Shown here: positions 37,501-49,900 of the stretch, one piece after another | How positions within the stretch are numbered: the first letter of the stretch is position 1 | How the letters are laid out: each line of letters opens with the position of its first letter | Origin: Membranipora membranacea | Taxonomy: Eukaryota > Bryozoa > Gymnolaemata > Cheilostomatida > Membraniporidae | Assembly: GCA_914767715.1 (NCBI GenBank) | Contig: OU612068.1 | Location: forward strand, 12,712,001 to 12,772,000 | Direction of reading: 5' to 3' | Length of the DNA: 60,000 nucleotides | Notes under the pieces: model-generated | Databases searched by the model: none | What the model saw: the letters and a program-made list of their open reading frames with translations, nothing else | Told to the model about the DNA's origin: nothing | Position numbers and translations under genes: made by a program

Positions 37501-38195
37501 TCCGTTTTAATTAGGGTCACCTTTGCTAAAAAAAAACATGCCAAACGGCAGCATTGAAAAATAAAAACTCTGTTGGATTCTTATCAAACTCCGACCAGTT
37601 CAAGCTCTTATTGGCCTCATTCAAACTGCAGAATATTGGAATCCTCTGATTAACTGGTGGGTCATAACGCTGACTTGAAGTTTCAAAAATTATACCAAGG
37701 GAGGGTATCACGGTTTTTTTTCGCCAAGATCAAAAAATAGATTCGCTTCAAACCTACCTCATAGGGAGGAGCAACTCCTGCTCATCTCGAATCTGCAAAC
37801 CGTTTGGCTCTGCGGCTTTTCACTCTCCGTCAGCGTCCGTTTTAATTAGGGTCACTTTTGCTAAAAAAAAACATGCCAAACGGCAGCATTGAAAAATAAA
37901 AACTCTGTTGGATTCTTATCAAACTCCGACCAGTTCAAGCTCTTATTGGCCTCATTCAAACTGCAGAATATTGGAATCCTCTGATTAACTGGTGGGTCAT
38001 AACGCTGACTTGAAGTTTCAAAAATTATACCAAGGGAGGGTATCACGGTTTTTTTTCGCCGAGATCAAAAAATAGATTCACTTCAAACCTACCTCATAGG
38101 GAGGAGCAACTCCTGCTCATCTCGAATCTGCAAACCGTTTGGCTCTGCGGCTTTTCACTCTCCGTCAGCGTCCGTTTAAATTAGGGTCACTTTTG
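34511..38195 (+). repeat. Partial third 7-mer with G-H insertions
   Basis: After copy 2 come G (34511: CACCTTTGC and GCCAAGATC) and H (34846), then D (35181), P twice (35516 and 35851), E (36186), q (36521: AACTCGGTTGG), a monomer at 36856 with an r head (TCAATTTTGC) and an s tail (CAAATCG), t (37191), G (37526) and H (37861). The P duplication and the r/s fusion are one gain and one loss of a unit. This stretch leads directly into A at 38196, linking the 7-monomer and 8-monomer systems. Confidence 0.78.
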
Positions 38196-40875
38196 CTTAA
38201 AAAAAACATGCCAAACGGCAGCATTGAAAAATAAAAACTCTGTTGGATTCTTATCAAACTCCTACCAGTTTAAGCTCATATTGGCCTCATTCAAACTGCA
38301 GAATATTGGAATCCTCTGATTAACTGGTGGGTCATAACGTTGACTTGAAGTTTCAAAAATTATACCAAGGGAGGGTATCACGGTTTTTTTTCGCCGAGAT
38401 CAAAAAATAGATTCGCTTCAAACCTACCTCATAGGGAGGAGCAACTCCTGCTCATCTCGAATCTGCAAACCGTTTGGCTCTGCGGCTTTTCACTCTCCGT
38501 CAGCGTCCGTTTTAATTAGGGTCACTTTTGCTAAAAAAAAACATGCCAAACGGCAGCATTGAAAAATAAAAACTCTGTTGGATTCTTATCAAACTCCGAC
38601 CAGTTCAAGCTCTTATTGGCTTCATTCAAATTGCAGAATATCGGAATCCTCTGATTAACTGGTGGGTCATAACGTTGATATGAAGTTTCAAAAATTATAC
38701 CAAGGGAGGGTATCACGGTTTTTTTTCGCCGAGATCAAAAAATAGATTCGCTTCATACCTACCTCATAGGGAGGAGCAACTCCTGCTCATCTCGAATCTG
38801 CAAACCGTTTGGCTCTGCGGCTTTTCACTCTCCGTCAGCGTCCGTTTTAATTAGGATCACTTTTGCTAACAAAAAACATGCCAAACGGCAGCATTGAAAA
38901 ATAAAAACTCTGTTGGATTCTTATCAAACTCCGACCAGTTCAAGCTCTTATTGGCCTCATTCAAACTGCAGAATATTGCAATCCTTTGATTAACTGGTGG
39001 GTCATAACGCTGACTTGAAGTTTCAAAAATTATACCAAGGGAGGGTATCACGGTTTTTTTTCGCCGAGATCAAAAAATAGATTCGCTTCAAACCTACCTC
39101 ATAGGGAGGAGCAACTCCTGCTCATCTCGAATCTGCAAACCGTTTGGCTCTGCGGCTTTTCACTCTCCGTCAGCGTCCGTTTTAATTAGGGTCACTTTTG
39201 CTAAAAAAAAACATGCCAAACGGCAGCATTGAAAAATAAAAACTCTGTTGGATTCTAATCAAACTCCTACCAATTCAAGCTCTTATTGGCCTCATTCAAA
39301 CTGCAGAATATTGGAATCCTCTGATTAACTGGTGGCTCATAACGCTGACTTGAAGTTTCAAAAATTATACCAAGGGAGGGTATCACGGTTTTTTTTCGCC
39401 GAGATCAAAAAATAGATTCACTTCAAACCTACCTCATAGGGAGAAGCAACTCCTGCTCATCTCGAATCTGCAAACCGTTTGGCTCTGCGGCTTTTCACTC
39501 TCCGTCAGCGTCCGTTTTAATTAGGGTCACTTTTGCTAAAAAAAAACATGCCAAACGGCAGCATTGGAAAATAAAAACTCTGTTGGATTCTTATCAAACT
39601 CCGACCAGTTCAAGCTCTTATTGGCCTCATTCAAACTGCAGAATATTAGAATCCTCTGATTAACTGGTGGGTCATAACGCTGACTTGAAGTTTCAAAAAT
39701 TATACCAAGGGAGGGTATCACGGTTTTTTTTCGCCGAGATCAAAAAATAGATTCGCTTCAAACCTACCTCATAGGGAGGAGCAACTCCTGCTCATCTCGA
39801 ATCCGCAAACCGTTTGGCTCTGCGGCTTTTCACTCTCCGTCAGCGTCCGTTTTAATTAGGGTCACTTTTGCTAAATAAAAACATGCCAAACGGCAGCATT
39901 GAAAAATAAAAACTCTGTTGGATTCTTATCAAACTCCGACCAGTTCAAGCTCTTATTGGCCTCATTCAAACTGCAGAATATTGGAATCCTCTGATTAACT
40001 GGTGGGTCATAACGCCGACTTGAAGTTTCAAAAATTATACCAAGGGAGGGTATCACGGTTTTTTTTCGCCGAGATCAAAAAATAGATTCACTTCAAACCT
40101 ACCTCATAGGGAGGAGCAACTCCTGCTCATCTCGAATCTGCAAACCGTTTGGCTCTGCGGTTTTTCACTCTCCGTCAGCGTCCGTTTTAATTAGGGTCAC
40201 CTTTGCTAAAAAAAAACATGCCAAACGGCAGCATTGAAAAATAAAAACTCTGTTGGATTCTTATCAAACTCCGACCAGTTCAAGCTCTTATTGGCCTCAT
40301 TCAAACTGCAGAATATTGGAATCCTCTGATTAACTGGTGGGTCATAACGCTGACTTGAAGTTTCAAAAATTATACCAAGGGAGGGTATCACGGTTTTTTT
40401 TCGCCAAGATCAAAAAATAGATTCGCTGCAAACCTACCTCATAGGGAGGAGCAACTCCTGCTCATCTCGAATCTGCAAACCGTTTGGCTCTGCGGCTTTT
40501 CACTCTCATTCAGCGTCCGTTTTAATTAGGGTCACTTTTGCTAAAAAAAAACATGCCAAACGGCAGCATTGAAAAATAAAAACTCTGTTGGATTCTTATC
40601 AAACTCCGACCAGTTCAAGCTCTTATTGGCCTCATTCAAACTGCAGAATATTGGAATCCTCTGATTAACTGGTGGGTCATAACGCTGACTTGAAGTTTCA
40701 AAAATTATACCAAGGGAGGGTATCACGGTTTTTTTTCGCCGAGATCAAAAAATAGATTCACTTCAAACCTACCTCATAGGGAGGAGCAACTCCTGCTCAT
40801 CTCGAATCTGCAAACCGTTTGGCTCTGCGGCTTTTCACTCTCCGTCAGCGTCCGTTTAAATTAGGGTCACTTTTG
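38196..40875 (+). repeat. 8-monomer HOR A-H, copy 1 (2680 bp)
   Basis: The order is A (38196: GCTTAAAA, CTCCTACC, CAGTTTAAGC and AACGTTGAC), B (38531: GGCTTCATTC, CAAATTGCAG, AATATCGG and TTCATACC), C (38866: GCTAACAAAAAAC and ATTGCAATCCTTTG), D (39201: TTCTAATC, CTACCAATTC and GAGAAGC), E (39536: ATTGGAAAAT, ATTAGAATCC and AATCCGC), F (39871: AACGCCGAC and GCGGTTTTTCAC), G (40206: CACCTTTGC, GCCAAGATC and GCTGCAAACC) and H (40541, near consensus). The GTTTAAATTA mark closes H and announces A. Confidence 0.92.
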
Positions 40876-43554
40876 CTTAAAAAAACATGCCAAACGGCAG
40901 CATTGAAAAATAAAAACTCTGTTGGATTCTTATCAAACTCCTACCAGTTTAAGCTCTTATTGGCCTCATTCAAACTGCAGAATATTGGAATCCTCTGATT
41001 AACTGGTGGGTCATAACGTTGACTTGAAGTTTCAAAAATTATACCAAGGGAGGGTATCACGGTTTTTTTTCGCCGAGATCAAAAAATAGATTCGCTTCAA
41101 ACCTACCTCATAGGGAGGAGCAACTCCTGCTCATCTCGAATCTGCAAACCGTTTGGCTCTGCGGCTTTTCACTCTCATTCAGCGTCCGTTTTAATTAGGG
41201 TCACTTTTGCTAAAAAAAAACATGCCAAACGGCAGCATTGAAAAATAAAAACTCTGTTGGATTCTTATCAAACTCCGACCAGTTCAAGCTCTTATTGGCT
41301 TCATTCAAATTGCAGAATATCGGAATCCTCTGATTAACTGGTGGGTCATAACGTTGACTTGAAGTTTCAAAAATTATACCAAGGGAGGGTATCACGGTTT
41401 TTTTTCGCCGAGATCAAAAAATAGATTCGCTTCATACCTACCTCATAGGGAGGAGCAACTCCTGCTCATCTCGAATCTGCAAACCGTTTGGCTCTGCGGC
41501 TTTTCACTCTCCGTCAGCGTCCGTTTTAATTAGGATCACTTTTGCTAACAAAAAACATGCCAAACGGCAGCATTGAAAAATAAAAACTCTGTTGGATTCT
41601 TATCAAACTCCGACCAGTTCAAGCTCTTATTGGCCTCATTCAAACTGCAGAATATTGCAATCCTTTGATTAACTGGTGGGTCATAACGCTGACTTGAAGT
41701 TTCAAAAATTATACCAAGGGAGGGTATCACGGTTTTTTTTCGCCGAGATCAAAAAATAGATTCGCTTCAAACCTACCTCATAGGGAGGAGCAACTCCTGC
41801 TCATCTCGAATCTGCAAACCGTTTGGCTCTGCGGCTTTTCACTCTCCGTCAGCGTCCGTTTTAATTAGGGTCAATTTTGCTAAAAAAAAACATGCCAAAC
41901 GGCAGCATTGAAAAATAAAAACTCTGTTGGATTCTAATCAAACTCCTACCAATTCAAGCTCTTATTGGCCTCATTCAAACTGCAGAATATTGGAATCCTC
42001 TGATTAACAGGTGGGTCATAACGCTGACTTGAAGTTTCAAAAATTATACCAAGGGAGGGTATCACGGTTTTTTTTCGCCGAGATCAAAAAATAGATTCGC
42101 TTCAAACCTACCTCATAGGGAGAAGCAACTCCTGCTCATCTCGAATCTGCAAACCGTTTGGCTCTGCGGCTTTTCACTCTCCGTCAGCGTCCGTTTTAAT
42201 TAGGGTCACTTTTGCTAAAAAAAAACATGCCAAACGGCAGCATTGGAAAATAAAAACTCTGTTGGATTCTTATCAAACTCCGACCAGTTCAAGCTCTTAT
42301 TGGCCTCATTCAAACTGCAGAATATTAGAATCCTCTGATTAACTGGTGGGTCATAACGCTGACTTGAAGTTTCAAAAATTATACCAAGGGAGGGTATCAC
42401 GGTTTTTTTTCGCCGAGATCAAAAAATAGATTCGCTTCAAACCTACCTCATAGGGAGGAGCAACTCCTGCTCATCTCGAATCCGCAAACCGTTTGGCTCT
42501 GCGGCTTTTCACTCTCCGTCAGCGTCCGTTTTAATTAGGGTCACTTTTGCTAAAAAAAAACATGCCAAACGGCAGCATTGAAAAATAAAAACTCTGTTGG
42601 ATTCTTATCAAACTCCGACCAGTTCAAGCTCTTATTGGCCTCATTCAAACTGCAGAATATTGGAATCCTCTGATTAACTGGTGGGTCATAACGCCGACTT
42701 GAAGTTTCAAAAATTATACCAAGGGAGGGTATCACGGTTTTTTTTCGCCGAGATCAAAAAATAGATTCACTTCAAACCTACCTCATAGGGAGGAGCAACT
42801 CCTGCTCATCTCGAATCTGCAAACCGTTTGGCTCTGCGGTTTTTCACTCTCCGTCAGCGTCCGTTTTAATTAGGGTCACCTTTGCTAAAAAAAAACATGC
42901 CAAACGGCAGCATTGAAAAATAAAAACTCTGTTGGATTCTTATCAAACTCCGACCAGTTCAAGCTCTTATTGGCCTCATTCAAACTGCAGAATATTGGAA
43001 TCCTCTGATTAACTGGTGGGTCATAACGCTGACTTGAAGTTTCAAAAATTATACCAAGGGAGGGTATCACGGTTTTTTTTCGCCAAGCTCAAAAAATAGA
43101 TTCGCTGCAAACCTACCTCATAGGGAGGAGCAACTCCTGCTCATCTCGAATCTGCAAACCGTTTGGCTCTGCGGCTTTTCACTCTCCGTCAGCGTCCGTT
43201 TTAATTAGGGTCACTTTTGCTAAAAAAAAACATGCCAAACGGCAGCATTGAAAAATAAAAACTCTGTTGGATTCTTATCAAACTCCGACCAGTTCAAGCT
43301 CTTATTGGCCTCATTCAAACTGCAGAATATTGGAATCCTCTGATTAACTGGTGGGTCATAACGCTGACTTGAAGTTTCAAAAATTATACCAAGGGAGGGT
43401 ATCACGGTTTTTTTTCGCCGAGATCAAAAAATAGATTCACTTCAAACCTACCTCATAGGGAGGAGCAACTCCTGCTCATCTCGAATCTGCAAACCGTTTG
43501 GCTCTGCGGCTTTTCACTCTCCGTCAGCGTCCGTTTAAATTAGGGTCACTTTTG
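40876..43554 (+). repeat. 8-monomer HOR A-H, copy 2 (2679 bp)
   Basis: All eight classes recur in order at 40876, 41210, 41545, 41880, 42215, 42550, 42885 and 43220. Differences from copy 1 are few. D here has the head TCAATTTTGC and the sequence AACAGGTGGG, and G has GCCAAGCTC, a mark shared with later G monomers at 45229 and 46233. CTCATTCAGCG, found in G of copy 1 (40505), is here found in A (41174). Confidence 0.92.
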
Positions 43555-45898
43555 CTTAAAAAAACATGCCAAACGGCAGCATTGAAAAATAAAAACTCTG
43601 TTGGATTCTTATCAAACTCCTACCAGTTTAAGCTCTTATTGGCCTCATTCAAACTGCAGAATATTGGAATCCTCTGATTAACTGGTGGGTCATAACGTTG
43701 ACTTGAAGTTTCAAAAATTATACCAAGGGAGGGTATCACGGTTTTTTTTCGCCGAGATCGAAAAATAGATTCGCTTCAAACCTACCTCATAGGGAGGAGC
43801 AACTCCTGCTCATCTCGAATCTGCAAACCGTTTGGCTCTGCGGCTTTTCACTCTCCGTCAGCGTCCGTTTTAATTAGGGTCACTTTTGCTAAAAAAAAAC
43901 ATGCCAAACGGCAGCATTGAAAAATAAAAACTCTGTTGGATTCTTATCAAACTCCGACCAGTTCAAGCTCTTATTGGCTTCATTCAAACTGCAGAATATC
44001 GGAATCCTCTGATTAACTGGTGGGTCATAACGTTGACTTGAAGTTTCAAAAATTATACCAAGGGAGGGTATCACGGTTTTTTTTCGCCGAGATCAAAAAA
44101 TAGATTCGCTTCATACCTACCTCATAGGGAGGAGCAACTCCTGCTCATCTCGAATCTGCAAACCGTTTGGCTCTGCGGCTTTTCACTCTCCGTCAGCGTC
44201 CGTTTTAATTAGGATCACTTTTGCTAAAAAAAAACATGCCAAACGGCAGCATTGAAAAATAAAAACTCTGTTGGATTCTTATCAAACTCCGACCAGTTCA
44301 AGCTCTTATTGGCCTCATTCAAACTGCAGAATATTGCAATCCTTTGATTAACTGGTGGGTCATAACGCTGACTTGAAGTTTCAAAAATTATACCAAGGGA
44401 GGGTATCACGGTTTTTTTTCGCCGAGATCAAAAAATAGATTCGCTTCAAACCTACCTCATAGGGAGGAGCAACTCCTGCTCATCTCGAATCTGCAAACCG
44501 TTTGGCTCTGCGGCTTTTCACTCTCCGTCAGCGTCCGTTTTAATTAGGGTCACTTTCGCTAAAAAAAAACATGCCAAACGGCAGCATTGAAAAATAAAAA
44601 CTCTGTTGGATTCTAATCAAACTCCTACCAATTCAAGCTCTTATTGGCCTCATTCAAACTGCAGAATATTGGAATCCTCTGATTAACATGTGGGTCATAA
44701 CGCTGACTTGAAGTTTCAAAAATTATACCAAGGGAGGGTATCACGGTTTTTTTTCGCCGAGATCAAAAAATAGATTCACTTCAAACCTACCTCATAGGGA
44801 GAAGCAACTCCTGCTCATCTCGAATCTGCAAACCGTTTGGCTCTGCGGCTTTTCACTCTCCGTCAGCGTCCGTTTTAATTAGGGTCACTTTTGCTAAAAA
44901 AAAACATGCCAAACGGCAGCATTGGAAAATAAAAACTCTGTTGGATTCTTATCAAACTCCGACCAGTTCAAGCTCTTATTGGCCTCATTCAAACTGCAGA
45001 ATATTAGAATCCTCTGATTAACTGGTGGGTCATAACGCTGACTTGAAGTTTCAAAAATTATACCAAGGGAGGGTATCACGGTTTTTTTTCGCCGAGATCA
45101 AAAAATAGATTCGCTTCAAACCTACCTCATAGGGAGGAGCAACTCCTGCTCATCTCGAATCCGCAAACCGTTTGGCTCTGCGGCTTTTCACTCTCCGTCA
45201 GCGTCCGTTTTAATTAGGGTCACTTTTGCTAAAAAAAAACATGCCAAACGGCAGCATTGAAAAATAAAAACTCTGTTGGATTCTTATCAAACTCCGACCA
45301 GTTCAAGCTCTTATTGGCCTCATTCAAACTGCAGAATATTGGAATCCTCTGATTAACTGGTGGGTCATAACGCTGACTTGAAGTTTCAAAAATTATACCA
45401 AGGGAGGGTATCACGGTTTTTTTTCGCCAAGCTCAAAAAATAGATTCGCTGCAAACCTACCTCATAGGGAGGAGCAACTCCTGCTCATCTCGAATCTGCA
45501 AACCGTTTGGCTCTGCGGCTTTTCACTCTCCGTCAGCGTCCGTTTTAATTAGGGTCACTTTTGCTAAAAAAAAACATGCCAAACGGCAGCATTGAAAAAT
45601 AAAAACTCTGTTGGATTCTTATCAAACTCCGACCAGTTCAAGCTCTTATTGGCCTCATTCAAACTGCAGAATATTGGAATCCTCTGATTAACTGGTGGGT
45701 CATAACGCTGACTTGAAGTTTCAAAAATTATACCAAGGGAGGGTATCACGGTTTTTTTTCGCCGAGATCAAAAAATAGATTCACTTCAAACCTACCTCAT
45801 AGGGAGGAGCAACTCCTGCTCATCTCGAATCTGCAAACCGTTTGGCTCTGCGGCTTTTCACTCTCCGTCAGCGTCCGTTTAAATTAGGGTCACTTTTG
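43555..45898 (+). repeat. 8-mer derivative, copy 3 with F and G merged (7 monomers)
   Basis: The order is A B C D E, then a fused F/G monomer at 45229, then H (45564). The fused monomer starts with the CACTTTTGC head that follows E and lacks AACGCCGAC, but continues with the G marks GCCAAGCTC and GCTGCAAACC. One repeat is lost. D (44559) carries CACTTTCGC and AACATGTGGG, a pair of marks shared with D at 47907 and 50922. Confidence 0.87.
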
Positions 45899-46902
45899 CT
45901 TAAAAAAACATGCCAAACGGCAGCATTGAAAAATAAAAACTCTGTTGGATTCTTATCAAACTCCTACCAGTTTAAGCTCTTATTGGCCTCATTCAAACTG
46001 CAGAATATTGGAATCCTCTGATTAACTGGTGGGTCATAACGTTGACTTGAAGTTTCAAAAATTATACCAAGGGAGGGTATCACGGTTTTTTTTCGCCGAG
46101 ATCGAAAAATAGATTCGCTTCAAACCTACCTCATAGGGAGGAGCAACTCCTGCTCATCTCGAATCTGCAAACCGTTTGGCTCTGCGGTTTTTCACTCTCC
46201 GTCAGCGTCCGTTTTAATTAGGGTCACCTTTGCTAAAAAAAAACATGCCAAACGGCAGCATTGAAAAATAAAAACTCTGTTGGATTCTTATCAAACTCCG
46301 ACCAGTTCAAGCTCTTATTGGCCTCATTCAAACTGCAGAATATTGGAATCCTCTGATTAACTGGTGGGTCATAACGCTGACTTGAAGTTTCAAAAATTAT
46401 ACCAAGGGAGGGTATCACGGTTTTTTTTCGCCAAGCTCAAAAAATAGATTCGCTGCAAACCTACCTCATAGGGAGGAGCAACTCCTGCTCATCTCGAATC
46501 TGCAAACCGTTTGGCTCTGCGGCTTTTCACTCTCCGTCAGCGTCCGTTTTAATTAGGGTCACTTTTGCTAAAAAAAAACATGCCAAACGGCAGCATTGAA
46601 AAATAAAAACTCTGTTGGATTCTTATCAAACTCCGACCAGTTCAAGCTCTTATTGGCCTCATTCAAACTGCAGAATATTGGAATCCTCTGATTAACTGGT
46701 GGGTCATAACGCTGACTTGAAGTTTCAAAAATTATACCAAGGGAGGGTATCACGGTTTTTTTTCGCCGAGATCAAAAAATAGATTCACTTCAAACCTACC
46801 TCATAGGGAGGAGCAACTCCTGCTCATCTCGAATCTGCAAACCGTTTGGCTCTGCGGCTTTTCACTCTCCGTCAGCGTCCGTTTAAATTAGGGTCACTTT
46901 TG
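45899..46902 (+). repeat. 3-monomer derivative A/F-G-H
   Basis: The monomer at 45899 starts as A (GCTTAAAA, CTCCTACC, AACGTTGAC and GATCGAAAA near 46101) but ends with the F tail GCGGTTTTTCAC (near 46186). It is followed by G (46233: CACCTTTGC, GCCAAGCTC and GCTGCAAACC) and H (46568). The crossover lies between about 46105 and 46186. The result drops B to E and most of F. GATCGAAAA is shared with A at 43555 and 46903, so this short unit was born from neighbours in this part of the array. Confidence 0.85.
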
Positions 46903-49900
46903 CTTAAAAAAACATGCCAAACGGCAGCATTGAAAAATAAAAACTCTGTTGGATTCTTATCAAACTCCTACCAGTTTAAGCTCTTATTGGCCTCATTCAA
47001 ACTGCAGAATATTGGAATCCTCTGATTAACTGGTGGGTCATAACGTTGACTTGAAGTTTCAAAAATTATACCAAGGGAGGGTATCACGGTTTTTTTTCGC
47101 CGAGATCGAAAAATAGATTCGCTTCAAACCTACCTCATAGGGAGGAGCAACTCCTGCTCATCTCGAATCTGCAAACCGTTTGGCTCTGCGGCTTTTCACT
47201 CTCCGTCAGCGTCCGTTTTAATTAGGGTCACTTTTGCTAAAAAAAAACATGCCAAACGGCAGCATTGAAAAATAAAAACTCTGTTGGATTCTTATCAAAC
47301 TCCGACCAGTTCAAGCTCTTATTGGCTTCATTCAAACTGCAGAATATCGGAATCCTCTGATTAACTGGTGGGTCATAACGTTGACTTGAAGTTTCAAAAA
47401 TTATACCAAGGGAGGGTATCACGGTTTTTTTTCGCCGAGATCAAAAAATAGATTCGCTTCATACCTACCTCATAGGGAGGAGCAACTCCTGCTCATCTCG
47501 AATCTGCAAACCGTTTGGCTCTGCGGCTTTTCACTCTCCGTCAGCGTCCGTTTTAATTAGGATCACTTTTGCTAAAAAAAAACATGCCAAACGGCAGCAT
47601 TGAAAAATAAAAACTCTGTTGGATTCTTATCAAACTCCGACCAGTTCAAGCTCTTATTGGCCTCATTCAAACTGCAGAATATTGCAATCCTTTGATTAAC
47701 TGGTGGGTCATAACGCTGACTTGAAGTTTCAAAAATTATACCAAGGGAGGGTATCACGGTTTTTTTTCGCCGAGATCAAAAAATAGATTCGCTTCAAACC
47801 TACCTCATAGGGAGGAGCAACTCCTGCTCATCTCGAATCTGCAAACCGTTTGGCTCTGCGGCTTTTCACTCTCCGTCAGCGTCCGTTTTAATTAGGGTCA
47901 CTTTCGCTAAAAAAAAACATGCCAAACGGCAGCATTGAAAAATAAAAACTCTGTTGGATTCTAATCAAACTCCTACCAATTCAAGCTCTTATTGGCCTCA
48001 TTCAAACTGCAGAATATTGGAATCCTCTGATTAACATGTGGGTCATAACGCTGACTTGAAGTTTCAAAAATTATACCAAGGGAGGGTATCACGGTTTTTT
48101 TTCGCCGAGATCAAAAAATAGATTCACTTCAAACCTACCTCATAGGGAGAAGCAACTCCTGCTCATCTCGAATCTGCAAACCGTTTGGCTCTGCGGCTTT
48201 TCACTCTCCGTCAGCGTCCGTTTTAATTAGGGTCACTTTTGCTAAAAAAAAACATGCCAAACGGCAGCATTGGAAAATAAAAACTCTGTTGGATTCTTAT
48301 CAAACTCCGACCAGTTCAAGCTCTTATTGGCCTCATTCAAACTGCAGAATATTAGAATCCTCTGATTAACTGGTGGGTCATAACGCTGACTTGAAGTTTC
48401 AAAAATTATACCAAGGGAGGGTATCACGGTTTTTTTTCGCCGAGATCAAAAAATAGATTCGCTTCAAACCTACCTCATAGGGAGGAGCAACTCCTGCTCA
48501 TCTCGAATCCGCAAACCGTTTGGCTCTGCGGCTTTTCACTCTCCGTCAGCGTCCGTTTTAATTAGGGTCACTTTTGCTAAAAAAAAACATGCCAAACGGC
48601 AGCATTGAAAAATAAAAACTCTGTTGGATTCTTATCAAACTCCGACCAGTTCAAGCTCTTATTGGCCTCATTCAAACTGCAGAATATTGGAATCCTCTGA
48701 TTAACTGGTGGGTCATAACGCTGACTTGAAGTTTCAAAAATTATACCAAGGGAGGGTATCACGGTTTTTTTTCGCCGAGATCAAAAAATAGATTCGCTTC
48801 AAACCTACCTCATAGGGAGGAGCAACTCCTGCTCATCTCGAATCTGCAAACCGTTTGGCTCTGCGGCTTTTCACTCTCCGTCAGCGTCCGTTTTAATTAG
48901 GGTCAATTTTGCTAAAAAAAAACATGCCAAACGGCAGCATTGAAAAATAAAAACTCTGTTGGATTCTTATCAAACTCCGACCAGTTCAAGCTCTTATTGG
49001 CCCCATTCAAACTGCAGAATATTGGAATCCTCTGATTAACTGGTGGGTCATAACGCTGACTTGAAGTTTCAAAAATTATACCAAGGGAGGGTATCACGGT
49101 TTTTTTTCGCCGAGATCAAAAAATAGATTCGCTTCAAACCTACCTCATAGGGAGGAGCAACTCCTGCTCATCTCGAATCTGCAAACCGTTTGGCTCTGCG
49201 GCTTTTCACTCTCCGTCAGCGTCCGTTTTAATTAGGGTCACTTTTGCTAAAAAAAAACATGCCAAACGGCAGCATTGAAAAATAAAAACTCTGTTGGATT
49301 CTTATCAAACTCCGACCAGTTCAAGCTCTTATTGGCTTCATTCAAATTGCAGAATATCGGAATCCTCTGATTAACTGGTGGGTCATAACGTTGACTTGAA
49401 GTTTCAAAAATTATACCAAGGGAGGGTATCACGGTTTTTTTTCGCCGAGATCAAAAAATAGATTCGCTTCATACCTACCTCATAGGGAGGAGCAACTCCT
49501 GCTCATCTCGAATCTGCAAACCGTTTGGCTCTGCGGCTTTTCACTCTCCGTCAGCGTCCGTTTTAATTAGGATCACTTTTGCTAACAAAAAACATGCCAA
49601 ACGGCAGCATTGAAAAATAAAAACTCTGTTGGATTCTTATCAAACTCCGACCAGTTCAAGCTCTTATTGGCCTCATTCAAACTGCAGAATATTGCAATCC
49701 TTTGATTAACTGGTGGGTCATAACGCTGACTTGAAGTTTCAAAAATTATACCAAGGGAGGGTATCACGGTTTTTTTTCGCCGAGATCAAAAAATCGATTC
49801 GCTTCAAACCTACCTCATAGGGAGGAGCAACTCCTGCTCATCTCGAATCTGCAAACCGTTTGGCTCTGCGGCTTTTCACTCTCCGTCAGCGTCCGTTTTA

